Notes under the pieces: model-generated
Seen by the model: only the letters and a program-made list of their open reading frames with translations
Databases searched by the model: none
What the model was told of the DNA's origin: nothing
Translations under genes and position numbers: made by a program
Assembly: GCA_021372695.1 (NCBI GenBank)
Contig: JAJFTY010000118.1
Location: 1 to 29,382, forward strand
Direction of reading: 5' to 3'
From: Deltaproteobacteria bacterium
GTDB lineage: Bacteria > Desulfobacterota > Syntrophia > Syntrophales > UBA5619
DNA length: 29,382 nucleotides
Part shown: positions 14,600 to 22,883 of the stretch, piece after piece
How the letters are laid out: each line of letters starts with the position of its first letter
Position numbering within the stretch: position 1 is the first letter of the stretch

Positions 14600-15685
14600 A
14601 TGGCCGATTCCCTCTACAGAAGACTGGCGAATGTGCTGGATACCCTGCCGAACGGTTTTCCGCCCACGGAAAGCGGCGTGGAGATCAGGCTGCTGAAGAA
14701 GGTTTTTACCCCGGAGCAGGCCGATCTTTTTTGTGACATGCGGCTCACTTTCGAGACGGTGGAAGAGATCGCCGTGCGGACGGGGCGGCCCATCGAAGGA
14801 TTGAAGGAGGCCCTTATCAATATGGCGAAATCAGGGCAACTCTTTACGATCAAGCTGGGCGATGCACGATACTTCAAGATGCTCCCCTGGGTTTTCGGAA
14901 TCTACGAGTTCCAGTGCGGGCGCCTCGACCGCGAGTTTGCGGCGCTGAGCGAGGAGTACGAACCGGTCTACGGCAAGCAGTTCTTTTCGACCATGCCCCA
15001 GCTCATGCAGGTGCTGCCCATCGAAGATGAGATTTCGGAAAAAGAGGAGGCCTTGCCCTATGAAAGGATCACTTCCCTCATCGACAATGGCCGCTCTTTT
15101 CTGGTGAGCGACTGCATCTGTAAGAAGAAAAAGGGATTGTTGGGAAAAGAGTGCGACAGGCCCGTACAGGTCTGTCTTGCCGTCGCTCCGATCCCCGGGG
15201 TTTTCGACAACTCTCCCGAGGGGAGAGTCATTTCGAGAAACGAGGCTTACGAACTTCTGAGGATGACCGAAGAGAAAGGCCTCGTGCATCTGACCAGCAA
15301 CGTCCAGAATGGCTCCTTCTACGTCTGCAACTGCTGTAAATGCTGCTGCGGCGTGCTCAGTGCCATCAATCAACTGGGCATCCCTGCTGTGGAAGTGATC
15401 AATTCTCATTACTATGCCCAAATCGATCCGGAACGGTGCGTCAATTGCGGGCTATGCCTGGAAGAGCGCTGTCAGGTCGGTGCCATTGAAGAGGGGGCCG
15501 ATGCCCATCGGATCATCCATGATCGCTGTATCGGGTGCGGCCTTTGCATCGGAACCTGTCCGGCAGAAGCCATACGGTTGATCCATAAGGATCGGGGAGA
15601 ACGGGTTCCGCCTCCCTTTACGGAAGAGGCCTGGTTCGACGAGCGTGGGAAGAGCCGGGGTGTCGATTTCTCGGCATATAGATAG
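14600..15685 (+). CDS. 4Fe-4S protein with HTH-like N-terminus and extra cysteine cluster
   Basis: 361-aa soluble protein. Residues about 28-95 look like a winged-helix segment (FETVEEIAVRTGRPIEGLKE). A central part has cysteines at 172, 174, 185 and 192 and the dense motif YVCNCCKCCCGVL (241-253). The C-terminal ferredoxin domain holds two [4Fe-4S] sites: C280-x2-C-x2-C-x4-C291, which departs from the usual CxxCxxCxxxC by one residue, and C310-IGCGLCIGTC-P. Such proteins occur widely in anaerobic Desulfobacterota without assigned function. It is probably an electron carrier or a metal-sensing redox protein. It has its own promoter, and a 147-base gap separates it from the next operon. Confidence 0.8.
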   Translation: MADSLYRRLANVLDTLPNGFPPTESGVEIRLLKKVFTPEQADLFCDMRLTFETVEEIAVRTGRPIEGLKEALINMAKSGQLFTIKLGDARYFKMLPWVFGIYEFQCGRLDREFAALSEEYEPVYGKQFFSTMPQLMQVLPIEDEISEKEEALPYERITSLIDNGRSFLVSDCICKKKKGLLGKECDRPVQVCLAVAPIPGVFDNSPEGRVISRNEAYELLRMTEEKGLVHLTSNVQNGSFYVCNCCKCCCGVLSAINQLGIPAVEVINSHYYAQIDPERCVNCGLCLEERCQVGAIEEGADAHRIIHDRCIGCGLCIGTCPAEAIRLIHKDRGERVPPPFTEEAWFDERGKSRGVDFSAYR

Positions 15686-15832
15686 GCTGAGATCTCCGCT
15701 TCTGACGGGAAACGGATGTGCCTGTTTAGTCGATGAGTTCTTTTTCCCCGCGGCACAAGGTTGAATCAGCTGGTACATCAGAAGTGTTGCTGGCGATATC
15801 GTAAAGACCATCACCAATATCAGGAGGCGGCC

Positions 15833-16231
15833 ATGTCATTCATGAAGAAATCGATTCTTAAGAGTGCAATCGTGCTGACGATTGCAGTGATGATCCCGGT
15901 CGTTCTCTGGGCTGGGGACAGTATCACGCCGGCCCAGGAGCAGGAATTCATCGATGCCAAGAGCGCCCTTGAGTCGGCCCGGGGTGCAAACGCCGAGAAA
16001 TACGCCGCCTCCCACATGAAGCAGGCTGAGGAGAACCTGTCCAAAGCGATCCAATCCCGGCAGATACCGGACTCCGTCGAATTCAGCCGGGGTTCCCTCC
16101 TGGCTCGCGCCTACGCGGAGCTGGCCTTGGCGCTGTCGGAATTGGAGAACAATGTCGAGCAGCTGTCGGCCACCCAGGAGGCGATCGTGAAGGCCAAAGC
16201 CGAAATTGAACAGATGAAGACCAGACCATGA
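15833..16231 (+). CDS. DUF4398-type exported protein
   Basis: 132-aa protein with a signal peptide (KKSILKSAIVLTIAVMIPVV, cleavage near LWA/GD) and an alpha-helical alanine-rich domain of the DUF4398 kind (DAKSALESARG, YAASHMKQAEENLSKAI, LARAYAELALALSELE). No lipobox cysteine is present, so it is likely periplasmic rather than lipidated. AGGAGG five bases before ATG 15833 fixes the start; the longer open frame upstream is not protein-like. Its TGA overlaps the next ATG (ATGA), so it is translationally coupled to the OmpA-family gene, whose N-terminal domain resembles it. The two may assemble together at the cell wall. Confidence 0.78.
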   Translation: MSFMKKSILKSAIVLTIAVMIPVVLWAGDSITPAQEQEFIDAKSALESARGANAEKYAASHMKQAEENLSKAIQSRQIPDSVEFSRGSLLARAYAELALALSELENNVEQLSATQEAIVKAKAEIEQMKTRP

Positions 16232-17448
16232 AAGGGGCCGAAGCCATGGGTAAAGATCATTTCCGGGCATCGAAATATTTCGTCATTGCTGCGATCAGTT
16301 TGCTGTTTCTCTTCCCGGCGCTGTCTATGGCAGAGGAAACCTCGCTCATGACCATAGAGGCGGCCAAATCGTCCATCGAACAGGCCAAGAAAGCGGGGGC
16401 CGAACAACACGCCATGGACACGCTCTCGGCAGCGAAGTCATGGCTTAATCAGGCAGAGAAGGCCTATTCCGCCGCCACATCGATCATGGCAAAGATCAGT
16501 ACCCCAAAAATGCGAAAGGCCAGGGAAGAGGAGATCATTTATCTGGCCACCATGTCCAGACTCAAAGGCCTGACCGCCGAAGCTGTCGCAAAGAAGACGA
16601 CGACCGCCGTCCGACTGAAGGAGGAGAAGAAGGACTTGGTGGACTACCAGAGCGCGATTGTCGTGATGAAGGAGAAACTGCAGCAGGCGGAAAAGGCAAA
16701 GGAAGTCCAGGCCAAGGCAGAGGCCGAACGGAAGAAACTGGAAGAGTCCCAGCGGGCAGCGACGGAGATCGAAGCCCAAAAGCAGAAGGAGCTCCTCGAC
16801 GCGCAGCGGAAAACGGCCGAACTGGAAGCCATGAAACAGAGAGAGATCCAGGAAGCCAGACTGCAGGAGGCGGAACGGGAGAAGCGGGCAGCCGAGGCGA
16901 AAATGAAAGAGGCTCAGCTCGGCGCACAACGAGCCCAGGAGGCCATGGAGAGCAAAGCCAGAGAGGAAAAACTCGCTGAAGAGAAGATGAAGCTGGCCGC
17001 CGTGCAGGAAAGGCTTCAGGCTCTGGAGCAGGAAAAGGCGATGCTGACTGCGGCCGGCAAGATTCCGAAGGTCACGGCCAAGGCCGGCGACAAGAGTATC
17101 GTCATGACGGTTCTGGTCATTCACCTCTTTACTTCAGCGGGCGACCTCTCGTCCGGGGGGAAAGAGATATTGGACAATATCGCCAGCTATTTGAAGACCT
17201 ACCGAGAAAATTCCGTCATCGCGCGCGGCCATACCGACAGTACGGGAAAGCAGGCGACCAACCAGGCGCTGTCGGAAAAGAGAGCGCAGAAGGTCCGGGA
17301 ATATCTGGTTGCCTACCAGAATATTTCTCCGGAGCGGATCAAGGCCGAAGGGATCGGGCCTGCACAACCCGCTGCCTCCAACGCCTCTGAAGCGGGAAGG
17401 GCGCTGAATCGCAGGGTGGAGTTGGTGATCCTCACGAGTCAGCCATGA
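16228..17448 (+). CDS. OmpA family protein with DUF4398-like and coiled-coil regions
   Basis: 406-aa envelope protein in four parts: signal peptide (about 1-35, ending LSMA/EE), a DUF4398-like helical domain (about 40-125), a long coiled coil rich in A, E, K and Q (about 130-275), and a C-terminal OmpA peptidoglycan-binding domain (about 290-400) with RGHTDSTGKQATNQALSEKR, whose Asp and Arg grip diaminopimelate. No beta-barrel is present. The coiled coil could span the periplasm. The first ATG overlaps the previous stop; ATG 16246 behind AAAGGGG is an alternative start. The last bases overlap the following DUF362 gene as ATGA. Confidence 0.86.
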   Translation: MKGAEAMGKDHFRASKYFVIAAISLLFLFPALSMAEETSLMTIEAAKSSIEQAKKAGAEQHAMDTLSAAKSWLNQAEKAYSAATSIMAKISTPKMRKAREEEIIYLATMSRLKGLTAEAVAKKTTTAVRLKEEKKDLVDYQSAIVVMKEKLQQAEKAKEVQAKAEAERKKLEESQRAATEIEAQKQKELLDAQRKTAELEAMKQREIQEARLQEAEREKRAAEAKMKEAQLGAQRAQEAMESKAREEKLAEEKMKLAAVQERLQALEQEKAMLTAAGKIPKVTAKAGDKSIVMTVLVIHLFTSAGDLSSGGKEILDNIASYLKTYRENSVIARGHTDSTGKQATNQALSEKRAQKVREYLVAYQNISPERIKAEGIGPAQPAASNASEAGRALNRRVELVILTSQP

Positions 17449-18494
17449 CCCACCGCAAACCGGAGATGCCGATGACCGATATCCTTCATGTCCCGGGAAA
17501 TTCCACGGACGTTCTCCGCAGGACGCTCCATGGGATTTCCTCGCCTTTCGCGGCCGGATCGAAGGTGGGAATCAAACTGCACTGGGGGGAGAGGGGAAAC
17601 AAGAATTTCCTTCACCCGCAGTACGCCCGCGAGATCGTGCGCTGGCTGCAGGAATCGGGAATCCACCCCTTTGTGTTCGACACGACGGTCCTCTATTCGG
17701 GGGGAAGGCGAACCGGCGCTGACAGCCTGAAGACGGCTGCGGAGCATGGATTCACGGAAGAGTATCTCGGATGTCCCGTCCGGATCGGGGACGGCATGGA
17801 CGGCCGCGATGTCTTCGATCTGCCCGGACTCCGTCATTTTTCGTCAATCCAGGCCGCGGCGATCGTGCGGAAAGCGGACGGATTCGTGATCTTTTCCCAT
17901 TTCAAGGGTCACATGGAATCTTCCTTCGGCGGGGCCGTGAAGAATATCGCCATGGGAATGGCTTCCCGCGCCCAGAAGCAGCGGATGCACGCTGACGCCC
18001 ATCCCACCTTGAATCCGAAAGCGTGCAACCAATGCGGATTCTGTGTCGAGGTGTGCCCCACCGGCGCCGCAACTCTGCCGCCCAAGGGGCGTCCCGTTTA
18101 TGATCTGAAAAGGTGCGTCGGATGTTCCCAGTGCATTGCCCTCTGCCCGCAGGCTGCTCTGAAAGTCTTCTGGGATACCGATATCCGGTTTTTTCAGGAG
18201 AGGCTCGTCGAAACCGCTGCCGCCATCTGGAAGCGGATCGGTGCCAGAACCGTCATCGTCAACGCCCTGATCCAGATCGTTGCGGAGTGCGACTGTATGC
18301 CGGGGAGCCATCGGGTCATTGCCCCGGATTGCGGATTCGTGATCGGCCGCCATCCGGTGACTGTGGACGAGGAGTCGATGAAACTGATCGGTGCTAGGCC
18401 GTTCGATTCAGCCCACAAACGCATTCCCTGGAAGCGCCAGTTCGCATACGCCCGCGAGATCGGCTTCTTGCCCGCTCTTCCCGAAGCCGGCTGA
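17445..18494 (+). CDS. DUF362 domain-containing 4Fe-4S protein
   Basis: 349-aa protein. The N-terminal DUF362 region (about 10-180) has IKLHWGERGN, VFDTTVLYSGGRR, and GFVIFSHFKGHMESSFGGAVKN, typical of the family. Two [4Fe-4S] motifs follow at about 192-235: CNQCGFCVEVCP and CVGCSQCIALCP. The C-terminal part contains a short cysteine pair (CDCMPG) and an Asp/Cys-rich turn (APDCGFVIG). The function is not established; relatives occur in many anaerobes. Its ATG overlaps the stop of the OmpA-family gene, an unexpected coupling of a redox protein to envelope genes. ATG 17472 is another possible start. Confidence 0.86.
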   Translation: MTHRKPEMPMTDILHVPGNSTDVLRRTLHGISSPFAAGSKVGIKLHWGERGNKNFLHPQYAREIVRWLQESGIHPFVFDTTVLYSGGRRTGADSLKTAAEHGFTEEYLGCPVRIGDGMDGRDVFDLPGLRHFSSIQAAAIVRKADGFVIFSHFKGHMESSFGGAVKNIAMGMASRAQKQRMHADAHPTLNPKACNQCGFCVEVCPTGAATLPPKGRPVYDLKRCVGCSQCIALCPQAALKVFWDTDIRFFQERLVETAAAIWKRIGARTVIVNALIQIVAECDCMPGSHRVIAPDCGFVIGRHPVTVDEESMKLIGARPFDSAHKRIPWKRQFAYAREIGFLPALPEAG

Positions 18495-18558
18495 GACTTT
18501 CGGTGGCGACCCCGGCTCGCTTCGCGCTTCCAGGCGAAATGACCTTGTCCCCTGAATG

Positions 18559-18600
18559 GCCGAGCCCTTTGGGCTTGATAGACGATCAAAAGGGCCCGGC
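18559..18600. terminator. Imperfect inverted repeat after the DUF362 gene (possible terminator)
   Basis: GCCGAGCCCTTT and AAAGGGCCCGGC are complementary but for one position, with an inner TTGAT/ATCAA pair, giving a long hairpin in the 174-base gap. No clear T-run follows on either strand, so a rho-independent terminator is not certain; it could also be a binding site or an old repeat unit. Confidence 0.4.
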
Positions 18601-18631
18601 ATATCTGTAACGAAAAACACGCCCGGCGCGC

Positions 18632-18660
18632 TTGACCGGCCAGCCGATTTAACCTATAGT
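18632..18660 (+). promoter_or_regulatory. Sigma-70-like promoter abutting the helicase gene
   Basis: TTGACC (18632-18637), 17 bases, TATAGT (18655-18660), each five of six consensus matches. Transcription would begin at about 18666-18669, at or next to the ATG, and no ribosome site lies between, so the mRNA may be leaderless. Confidence 0.55.
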
Positions 18661-18668
18661 CCCGCGCC

Positions 18669-20624
18669 ATGATCGACTATGAAGAAGAGCTAAACCCGGA
18701 GCAACTCCGCGTCGTCATGGAGGAGGGCGGGCCCCTGCTGGTGATCGCCGGTGCCGGAAGCGGCAAGACACGGACCCTCACCTACCGGGTTGCCCGCCTC
18801 GTCGAAAGCGGGGTTCCACCCGAACGGATTCTGCTCGCCACGTTTACGAACAAGGCTGCCCGGTCCATGCTCTCGCGCGTGGAATCCCTCATCGGCTGCG
18901 AGGTTGGTGGCCTTTGGGGCGGTACGTTTCACCATTGCGCCCATCGCACCCTGAGGGTGCATGCATCGCGACTCGGTTATGCCGGCAATTTTTCAATTCT
19001 CGACAGCGAGGACTCCCGACAGCTGATCAACACCTGCATCACGGAAGCCAGGATCGACGTCAAGGGGGACAAGTTCCCCAAGGGGGACGTGATCGGAGAC
19101 ATGATCGGCCTGGCCGTCAACACGGAGATCCCCTTGCTCGACGTGGTCGCCGGACGTTATCCCTTCTTTGCCCACCGCGCCGAAGAGATCGATGGCGTGG
19201 CCGTTCAGTATCGAAAGCGGAAGAAGGAGCTCAACGTCATGGACTTCGACGACCTCCTCTTCCTCTGGCGTGAGTTGCTTCTTCATTTCGACGACGTCCG
19301 TAAAGCCTATGCGGATCGGTTCCTCCATATCCTCGTGGACGAGTATCAGGACACCAACAGGCTTCAGGCCGAGATTATGGACCTCATTGCCACGAGTCAC
19401 CGGAATTTGATGGTCGTCGGAGACGATTCACAGAGCATCTACTCTTTTCGCGGCGCGAATTACGAGAACATCATGCGTTTTCCGGAGCGGTACCCGGACT
19501 GCAAGATTTTCAAATTGGAGACCAACTACCGCAGCACGCCGGAAATCCTCCATCTGGCGAATCTGAGCATCACCAACAACGAGCACCAGTTCCAGAAGAC
19601 CCTCCGGGCGGTGCGCGAACGGGGGATACGGCCGGTCATCGTACCGACCCGGAATGTTCTCCAGCAGGCCGATTTTGTCGCCCAACGCATCCTCGAACTT
19701 CATCGGAGTGGTATCCCCTTGGGAGAGATAGCCGTCCTTTATCGGGCCCATTACCATTCGATGGAGGTTCAGATGGAACTGACCCGCAGGGGGATCCCGT
19801 TCGAAATCCGGTCCGGGATTCGGTTTTTCGAACAGGCACACATCAAGGATGTGACGGCCTACCTGCGGATCCTCGTCAACCCGCGCGATGAAATCTCCTG
19901 GAAAAGGGTCCTCGGCTTCTATTCGAAGATCGGCAAAGCGACTGCGGACAAGGTCTGGAAGTTCGTATCCGGCCTTTCCGATCCGCACGCGGCGGTTTTC
20001 ACGGAGGGGTTCCAGAGATGCGCACCCCGCTCGGCGGCAGCCGGTCTCTGCCGCTTTCAGGAGGCCTTCGGCGCCCTTCACGGATGTGACAGCAGAAACC
20101 CGTCCGTCCTGATCGATGCCATCATGAAAGGCGGGTACAGCGATCTTCTCCGGGAAAGGCATACCGACGCCATATCCCGCGAGGAAGATCTCATCCAGTT
20201 CGCCAATTTCTCTTCACGGTTCGCATCACTCGAGGACTTCCTGAGCGAGCTTGCCCTTCTGACCAGCGTCAATGAAGAGAGCCGGGAGGAGGAGAGCCGG
20301 GAGGATCGCGTGGTCCTCTCTTCCATCCACCAGGCCAAGGGCCTGGAATGGACGGCGGTCCTCCTGATCTGGTGCTGTGAGGGGATGATGCCGCTCGCCC
20401 GGGCGCTGAAGGAGCCGGGCGGGGAGGAGGAGGAGCGCCGGCTGTTCTACGTCGCGACGACCCGAGCGAAAGACCAACTCTACCTCTCTTACCCCCTCAC
20501 CGACTATTCGCGGGGCATGGGGAATCTTCCGGTCAGCGCCTCCCGCTTCATCCTGGAGCTCTCTTCCTACTCCACCCGGGAAAAGGACCGCCCGTACGAT
20601 CATTGGCAGATCGACGAGATCTGA
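18669..20624 (+). CDS. UvrD/Rep-family ATP-dependent 3'-5' DNA helicase
   Basis: 651-aa superfamily 1A helicase. Motif I is AGAGSGKT (27-34), Ia ATFTNKAA, II VDEYQDTN, III GDDSQSIYSFRGA, IV ETNYRST, V SSIHQAKGLEW and VI VATTRAKDQLYLSYP. All catalytic residues are intact, including the Walker lysine, the DE of motif II and the arginines of IV and VI. It is shorter than E. coli UvrD (720 aa) and lacks the ~70-residue C-terminal tail, and it has E-Y instead of E-F in motif II. The role is likely repair or removal of proteins from DNA, but which (UvrD, Rep or PcrA) cannot be told. The ATG has no Shine-Dalgarno sequence. Confidence 0.92.
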   Translation: MIDYEEELNPEQLRVVMEEGGPLLVIAGAGSGKTRTLTYRVARLVESGVPPERILLATFTNKAARSMLSRVESLIGCEVGGLWGGTFHHCAHRTLRVHASRLGYAGNFSILDSEDSRQLINTCITEARIDVKGDKFPKGDVIGDMIGLAVNTEIPLLDVVAGRYPFFAHRAEEIDGVAVQYRKRKKELNVMDFDDLLFLWRELLLHFDDVRKAYADRFLHILVDEYQDTNRLQAEIMDLIATSHRNLMVVGDDSQSIYSFRGANYENIMRFPERYPDCKIFKLETNYRSTPEILHLANLSITNNEHQFQKTLRAVRERGIRPVIVPTRNVLQQADFVAQRILELHRSGIPLGEIAVLYRAHYHSMEVQMELTRRGIPFEIRSGIRFFEQAHIKDVTAYLRILVNPRDEISWKRVLGFYSKIGKATADKVWKFVSGLSDPHAAVFTEGFQRCAPRSAAAGLCRFQEAFGALHGCDSRNPSVLIDAIMKGGYSDLLRERHTDAISREEDLIQFANFSSRFASLEDFLSELALLTSVNEESREEESREDRVVLSSIHQAKGLEWTAVLLIWCCEGMMPLARALKEPGGEEEERRLFYVATTRAKDQLYLSYPLTDYSRGMGNLPVSASRFILELSSYSTREKDRPYDHWQIDEI

Positions 20625-20656
20625 TCTCATCGGGACCGGGCAACGGGCGAAATAAA

Positions 20657-20675
20657 GGGGGCGCGGAGCGCCCCC
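20657..20675 (-). terminator. Rho-independent terminator of the HMGL-Cache gene
   Basis: Perfect 8-bp stem GGGGGCGC/GCGCCCCC around a 3-base loop. On the minus strand it is followed at once by TTTATTT, placed just after the stop at 20698. On the plus strand the T-run is missing, so it mainly serves the minus gene while lying 32 bases past the helicase stop. Confidence 0.8.
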
Positions 20676-20697
20676 TGGAGCAGAATCGAACCGATGC

Positions 20698-22587
20698 TTA
20701 AATCCAGCGGTCTGATTTCGATTTGGCCTCGTACTCCTCCCGGAGCGCGATCTGCGTCGCTTCGGCGATATCCTCTACCCGCTTGACCCAGTCCTCGAAC
20801 TTGATGTCCACGCCGAAGACCCCGACCATCTCGTCCTTCTCATCGACGATCGGCGAGGAAACGGTGATGCAGAGCGCCCCGGTCATCTTGGAGATGTAGA
20901 AGTTGGTCACATGCATCTTCCCGCTCTGAATCGGTTTGATGAACCATTCGCGGTCCGACTGATCCGTGCCGACGCCGTAGTTCTCATACTTGGCCCGATC
21001 CCCGATATTGGTGATGTTTTTGGTTGTCTTGCGGCCGTTCATGTCCACGACATAGGCGAACTGGATGGAGGGGTTCTCCTCGATGAACTGCTGCATGATC
21101 GGTTCCTGAACCTCCGGCTGCATCGTCTTCATCAACGGATGCTCGATCACGTGGTTGACCACGGCGACAGCCGCCTGGGCGGCCATATACTTGATCTTCT
21201 CAAGGTCGGACATGAACAGTTCCGGAATGTACTTCCGGACCCTTTTCTCCAGTTCCTCGTTCGAAATGCTGGTCATGCGCCCCGCCTCGTACTGCTCCGA
21301 AATCCACTTGTGGATCCGCGAGATCCCGGGATGGCGCTTGTCAACGGCGTTGTCCCCCGTCAAACCGAGATGAGCGTTGATCCAGAAGGCGATGCCGGAT
21401 TTGCCGGACTTGTCGGTGATCATCGGCACGATGGGGCGCTTCAGGATCTTGGTTGTGTCGAAGATGTTGTAGATCTCTTCGCACTTGATCAGGCCGTCCA
21501 CGTGGACGCCGGCGCTCGTCACGTTGAAACCTGAGCCGACGAAGGGGAAACTCGGCGGAATCCGGACGCCGATCTCCTTCTCGAAGTAGTTTGCGATATC
21601 GGTGATGGCCGTCGTATCGATTCCGTTCGATTCCCCGCGAAGCGCGATATATTCGATGATGAGCCCCTCCATGGGCGGATTGCCGGTTCTCTCGCCCAGG
21701 CCCAGGAGCGTTGTGTTGGCGGCGCCGCAACCGTAAAGCCAGGCGGTGGTGGCGTTGATCATCGCCTTGTGGAAATCGTTGTGGCCATGCCACTCGAGAA
21801 GATGTCCCGGGACCCCGGCATCTTCGATGAAGGCCCGCACAAGTTTGTCGACGCTCCGGGGAAGGGCGGCGCCGGGATAGGTCACCCCGTAGCCCATCGT
21901 GTCACAGAGGCGGATCTTGATATCGGTGCCACTTTCCTCGCGAAGCTTCATCAACTCGATGGCGAAGGGGATGCAGAAACCGTAGACATCTGCCCTCGTG
22001 ATGTCTTCGAAATGGCAGCGCGGCTTGATGCCGGCGTCGAGGATGGATTTGACGATCCCGAGATAGTCATCGAGCGCCTGTTTGCGGTTCTTGTTCAGCT
22101 TCAGAAAGATATGATAATCGGAAACGGAGGTCAGTATGCCCGTTTCCTTCAGGCCCGCCTGCTTGACCAGGGGAACATCATCGGTGGTGGCCCGAATCCA
22201 TCCGGTGATCTCCGGATAGCGCAAACCGAGGTCCCGACACTTTTCAACGGCCTCGCGGTCCTTTGGACTGTACAGGAAGAACTCCGATTGGCGGATAACG
22301 CCGTTCGGACCGCCGAGGCGGCTCATCAGGGCGAAGAGGTCGACAATCTGCCGCACGGTGTACGGGGGCCTCGCCTGCTGGCCGTCCCGGAAGGTTGTAT
22401 CGGTGATGATCATCTCCTCCGTAGGGTTGATCGACATGATCTTGTGGTCGAAATCGATTCGGCAAACCTCGTCATAGGGGAAGACATCCTTCTGGAGATT
22501 CGGCACCTCCACATCCTTCAGATCGAACTTCCAGAACTGAGTGTGTTCATGATCCAGAACTTTTTTGTCCTTATTCCATCTCGCCAT
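20698..22587 (-). CDS. Re-citrate synthase/homocitrate-synthase-like HMGL enzyme with C-terminal Cache domain
   Basis: 629-aa protein. Residues about 55-500 are an HMGL/2-isopropylmalate-synthase-type barrel: DTTFRDGQQA at 63-72, RCHFEDITRAD, CDTMGYG, the metal-binding EWHGHND, and GLGERTGN. This branch contains Re-citrate synthase, known from Clostridium kluyveri and Syntrophus aciditrophicus, which makes citrate from oxaloacetate and acetyl-CoA; homocitrate or a related product cannot be excluded. Residues about 508-597 are a Cache ligand-sensing domain (FAYVVDMNGR, GTDQSDREWF, FYISKMTGALCITVSSPI, VGVFGVDI), normally extracytoplasmic in receptors but here with no membrane helix. ATG 22587 has GGAGGG upstream; the frame extending to 22734 crosses a terminator and is not coding. 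Confidence 0.84.
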   Translation of the reverse strand: MARWNKDKKVLDHEHTQFWKFDLKDVEVPNLQKDVFPYDEVCRIDFDHKIMSINPTEEMIITDTTFRDGQQARPPYTVRQIVDLFALMSRLGGPNGVIRQSEFFLYSPKDREAVEKCRDLGLRYPEITGWIRATTDDVPLVKQAGLKETGILTSVSDYHIFLKLNKNRKQALDDYLGIVKSILDAGIKPRCHFEDITRADVYGFCIPFAIELMKLREESGTDIKIRLCDTMGYGVTYPGAALPRSVDKLVRAFIEDAGVPGHLLEWHGHNDFHKAMINATTAWLYGCGAANTTLLGLGERTGNPPMEGLIIEYIALRGESNGIDTTAITDIANYFEKEIGVRIPPSFPFVGSGFNVTSAGVHVDGLIKCEEIYNIFDTTKILKRPIVPMITDKSGKSGIAFWINAHLGLTGDNAVDKRHPGISRIHKWISEQYEAGRMTSISNEELEKRVRKYIPELFMSDLEKIKYMAAQAAVAVVNHVIEHPLMKTMQPEVQEPIMQQFIEENPSIQFAYVVDMNGRKTTKNITNIGDRAKYENYGVGTDQSDREWFIKPIQSGKMHVTNFYISKMTGALCITVSSPIVDEKDEMVGVFGVDIKFEDWVKRVEDIAEATQIALREEYEAKSKSDRWI

Positions 22588-22662
22588 TTTCCCAACTCCC
22601 TCCGGTAAAGCACGACCTGTCCCAGGAAGGGTCCGCTTCCCGGCTCGGTCTCTATTTCGGTC

Positions 22663-22692
22663 AAAAAAAAGGGCACTGAAATGACCGTGCCC
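22663..22692 (-). terminator. Rho-independent terminator or attenuator in the HMGL-Cache leader
   Basis: On the minus strand GGGCAC, ten bases and GTGCCC form a stem followed by eight T residues. It lies 75 bases upstream of the HMGL-Cache ATG and about 255 bases after the aspS stop, so it ends either a short RNA or a leader transcript rather than simply closing aspS. Confidence 0.8.
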
Positions 22693-22877
22693 CGCTGTCC
22701 ATGATCCTCCGGATCCATTGCTATCCAGAGGCACAGACGGCGCGCACTGGCGTCGCCTGTTCTGCGATCCTGCGTTCAGTCTCTCCGTTGACCCGGTGTA
22801 CGTTCATAGCCATTGATGACCTGAATGAATTCCCGTTGTCGGCCATTTCACCTCTTGCCCGGTACCACGGCCATTTT
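22663..22877 (-). ncRNA. Putative structured leader/small RNA of about 215 nt
   Basis: The 361-base gap between aspS and the HMGL-Cache gene has no long ORF on the minus strand, but three successive hairpins: 22733-22760 (10-bp arms ACAGGCGACG and CGCCGTCTGT with one mismatch), 22706-22731 (9-bp arms CCTCTGGAT and ATCCGGAGG with one U:G) and the terminator at 22663-22692. A good promoter lies just upstream. Two tiny frames exist: 30 aa (22813-22721) and 13 aa (22702-22661, MDSGARSFQCPFF) whose GGAGG is inside the second hairpin and whose TGA falls at the end of the T-run. No riboswitch class was recognised. It may be an attenuated 5' leader or a free small RNA. Confidence 0.5.
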
Positions 22878-22883
22878 GACGTG

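Noticed and set aside
22857..22872. GTGGTACCG string on the minus strand resembling the T-box motif GGTGGTACCGCG
   Set aside because: It lies at the 5' end of the leader, far from the terminator, with no specifier loop or antiterminator arrangement; likely chance.
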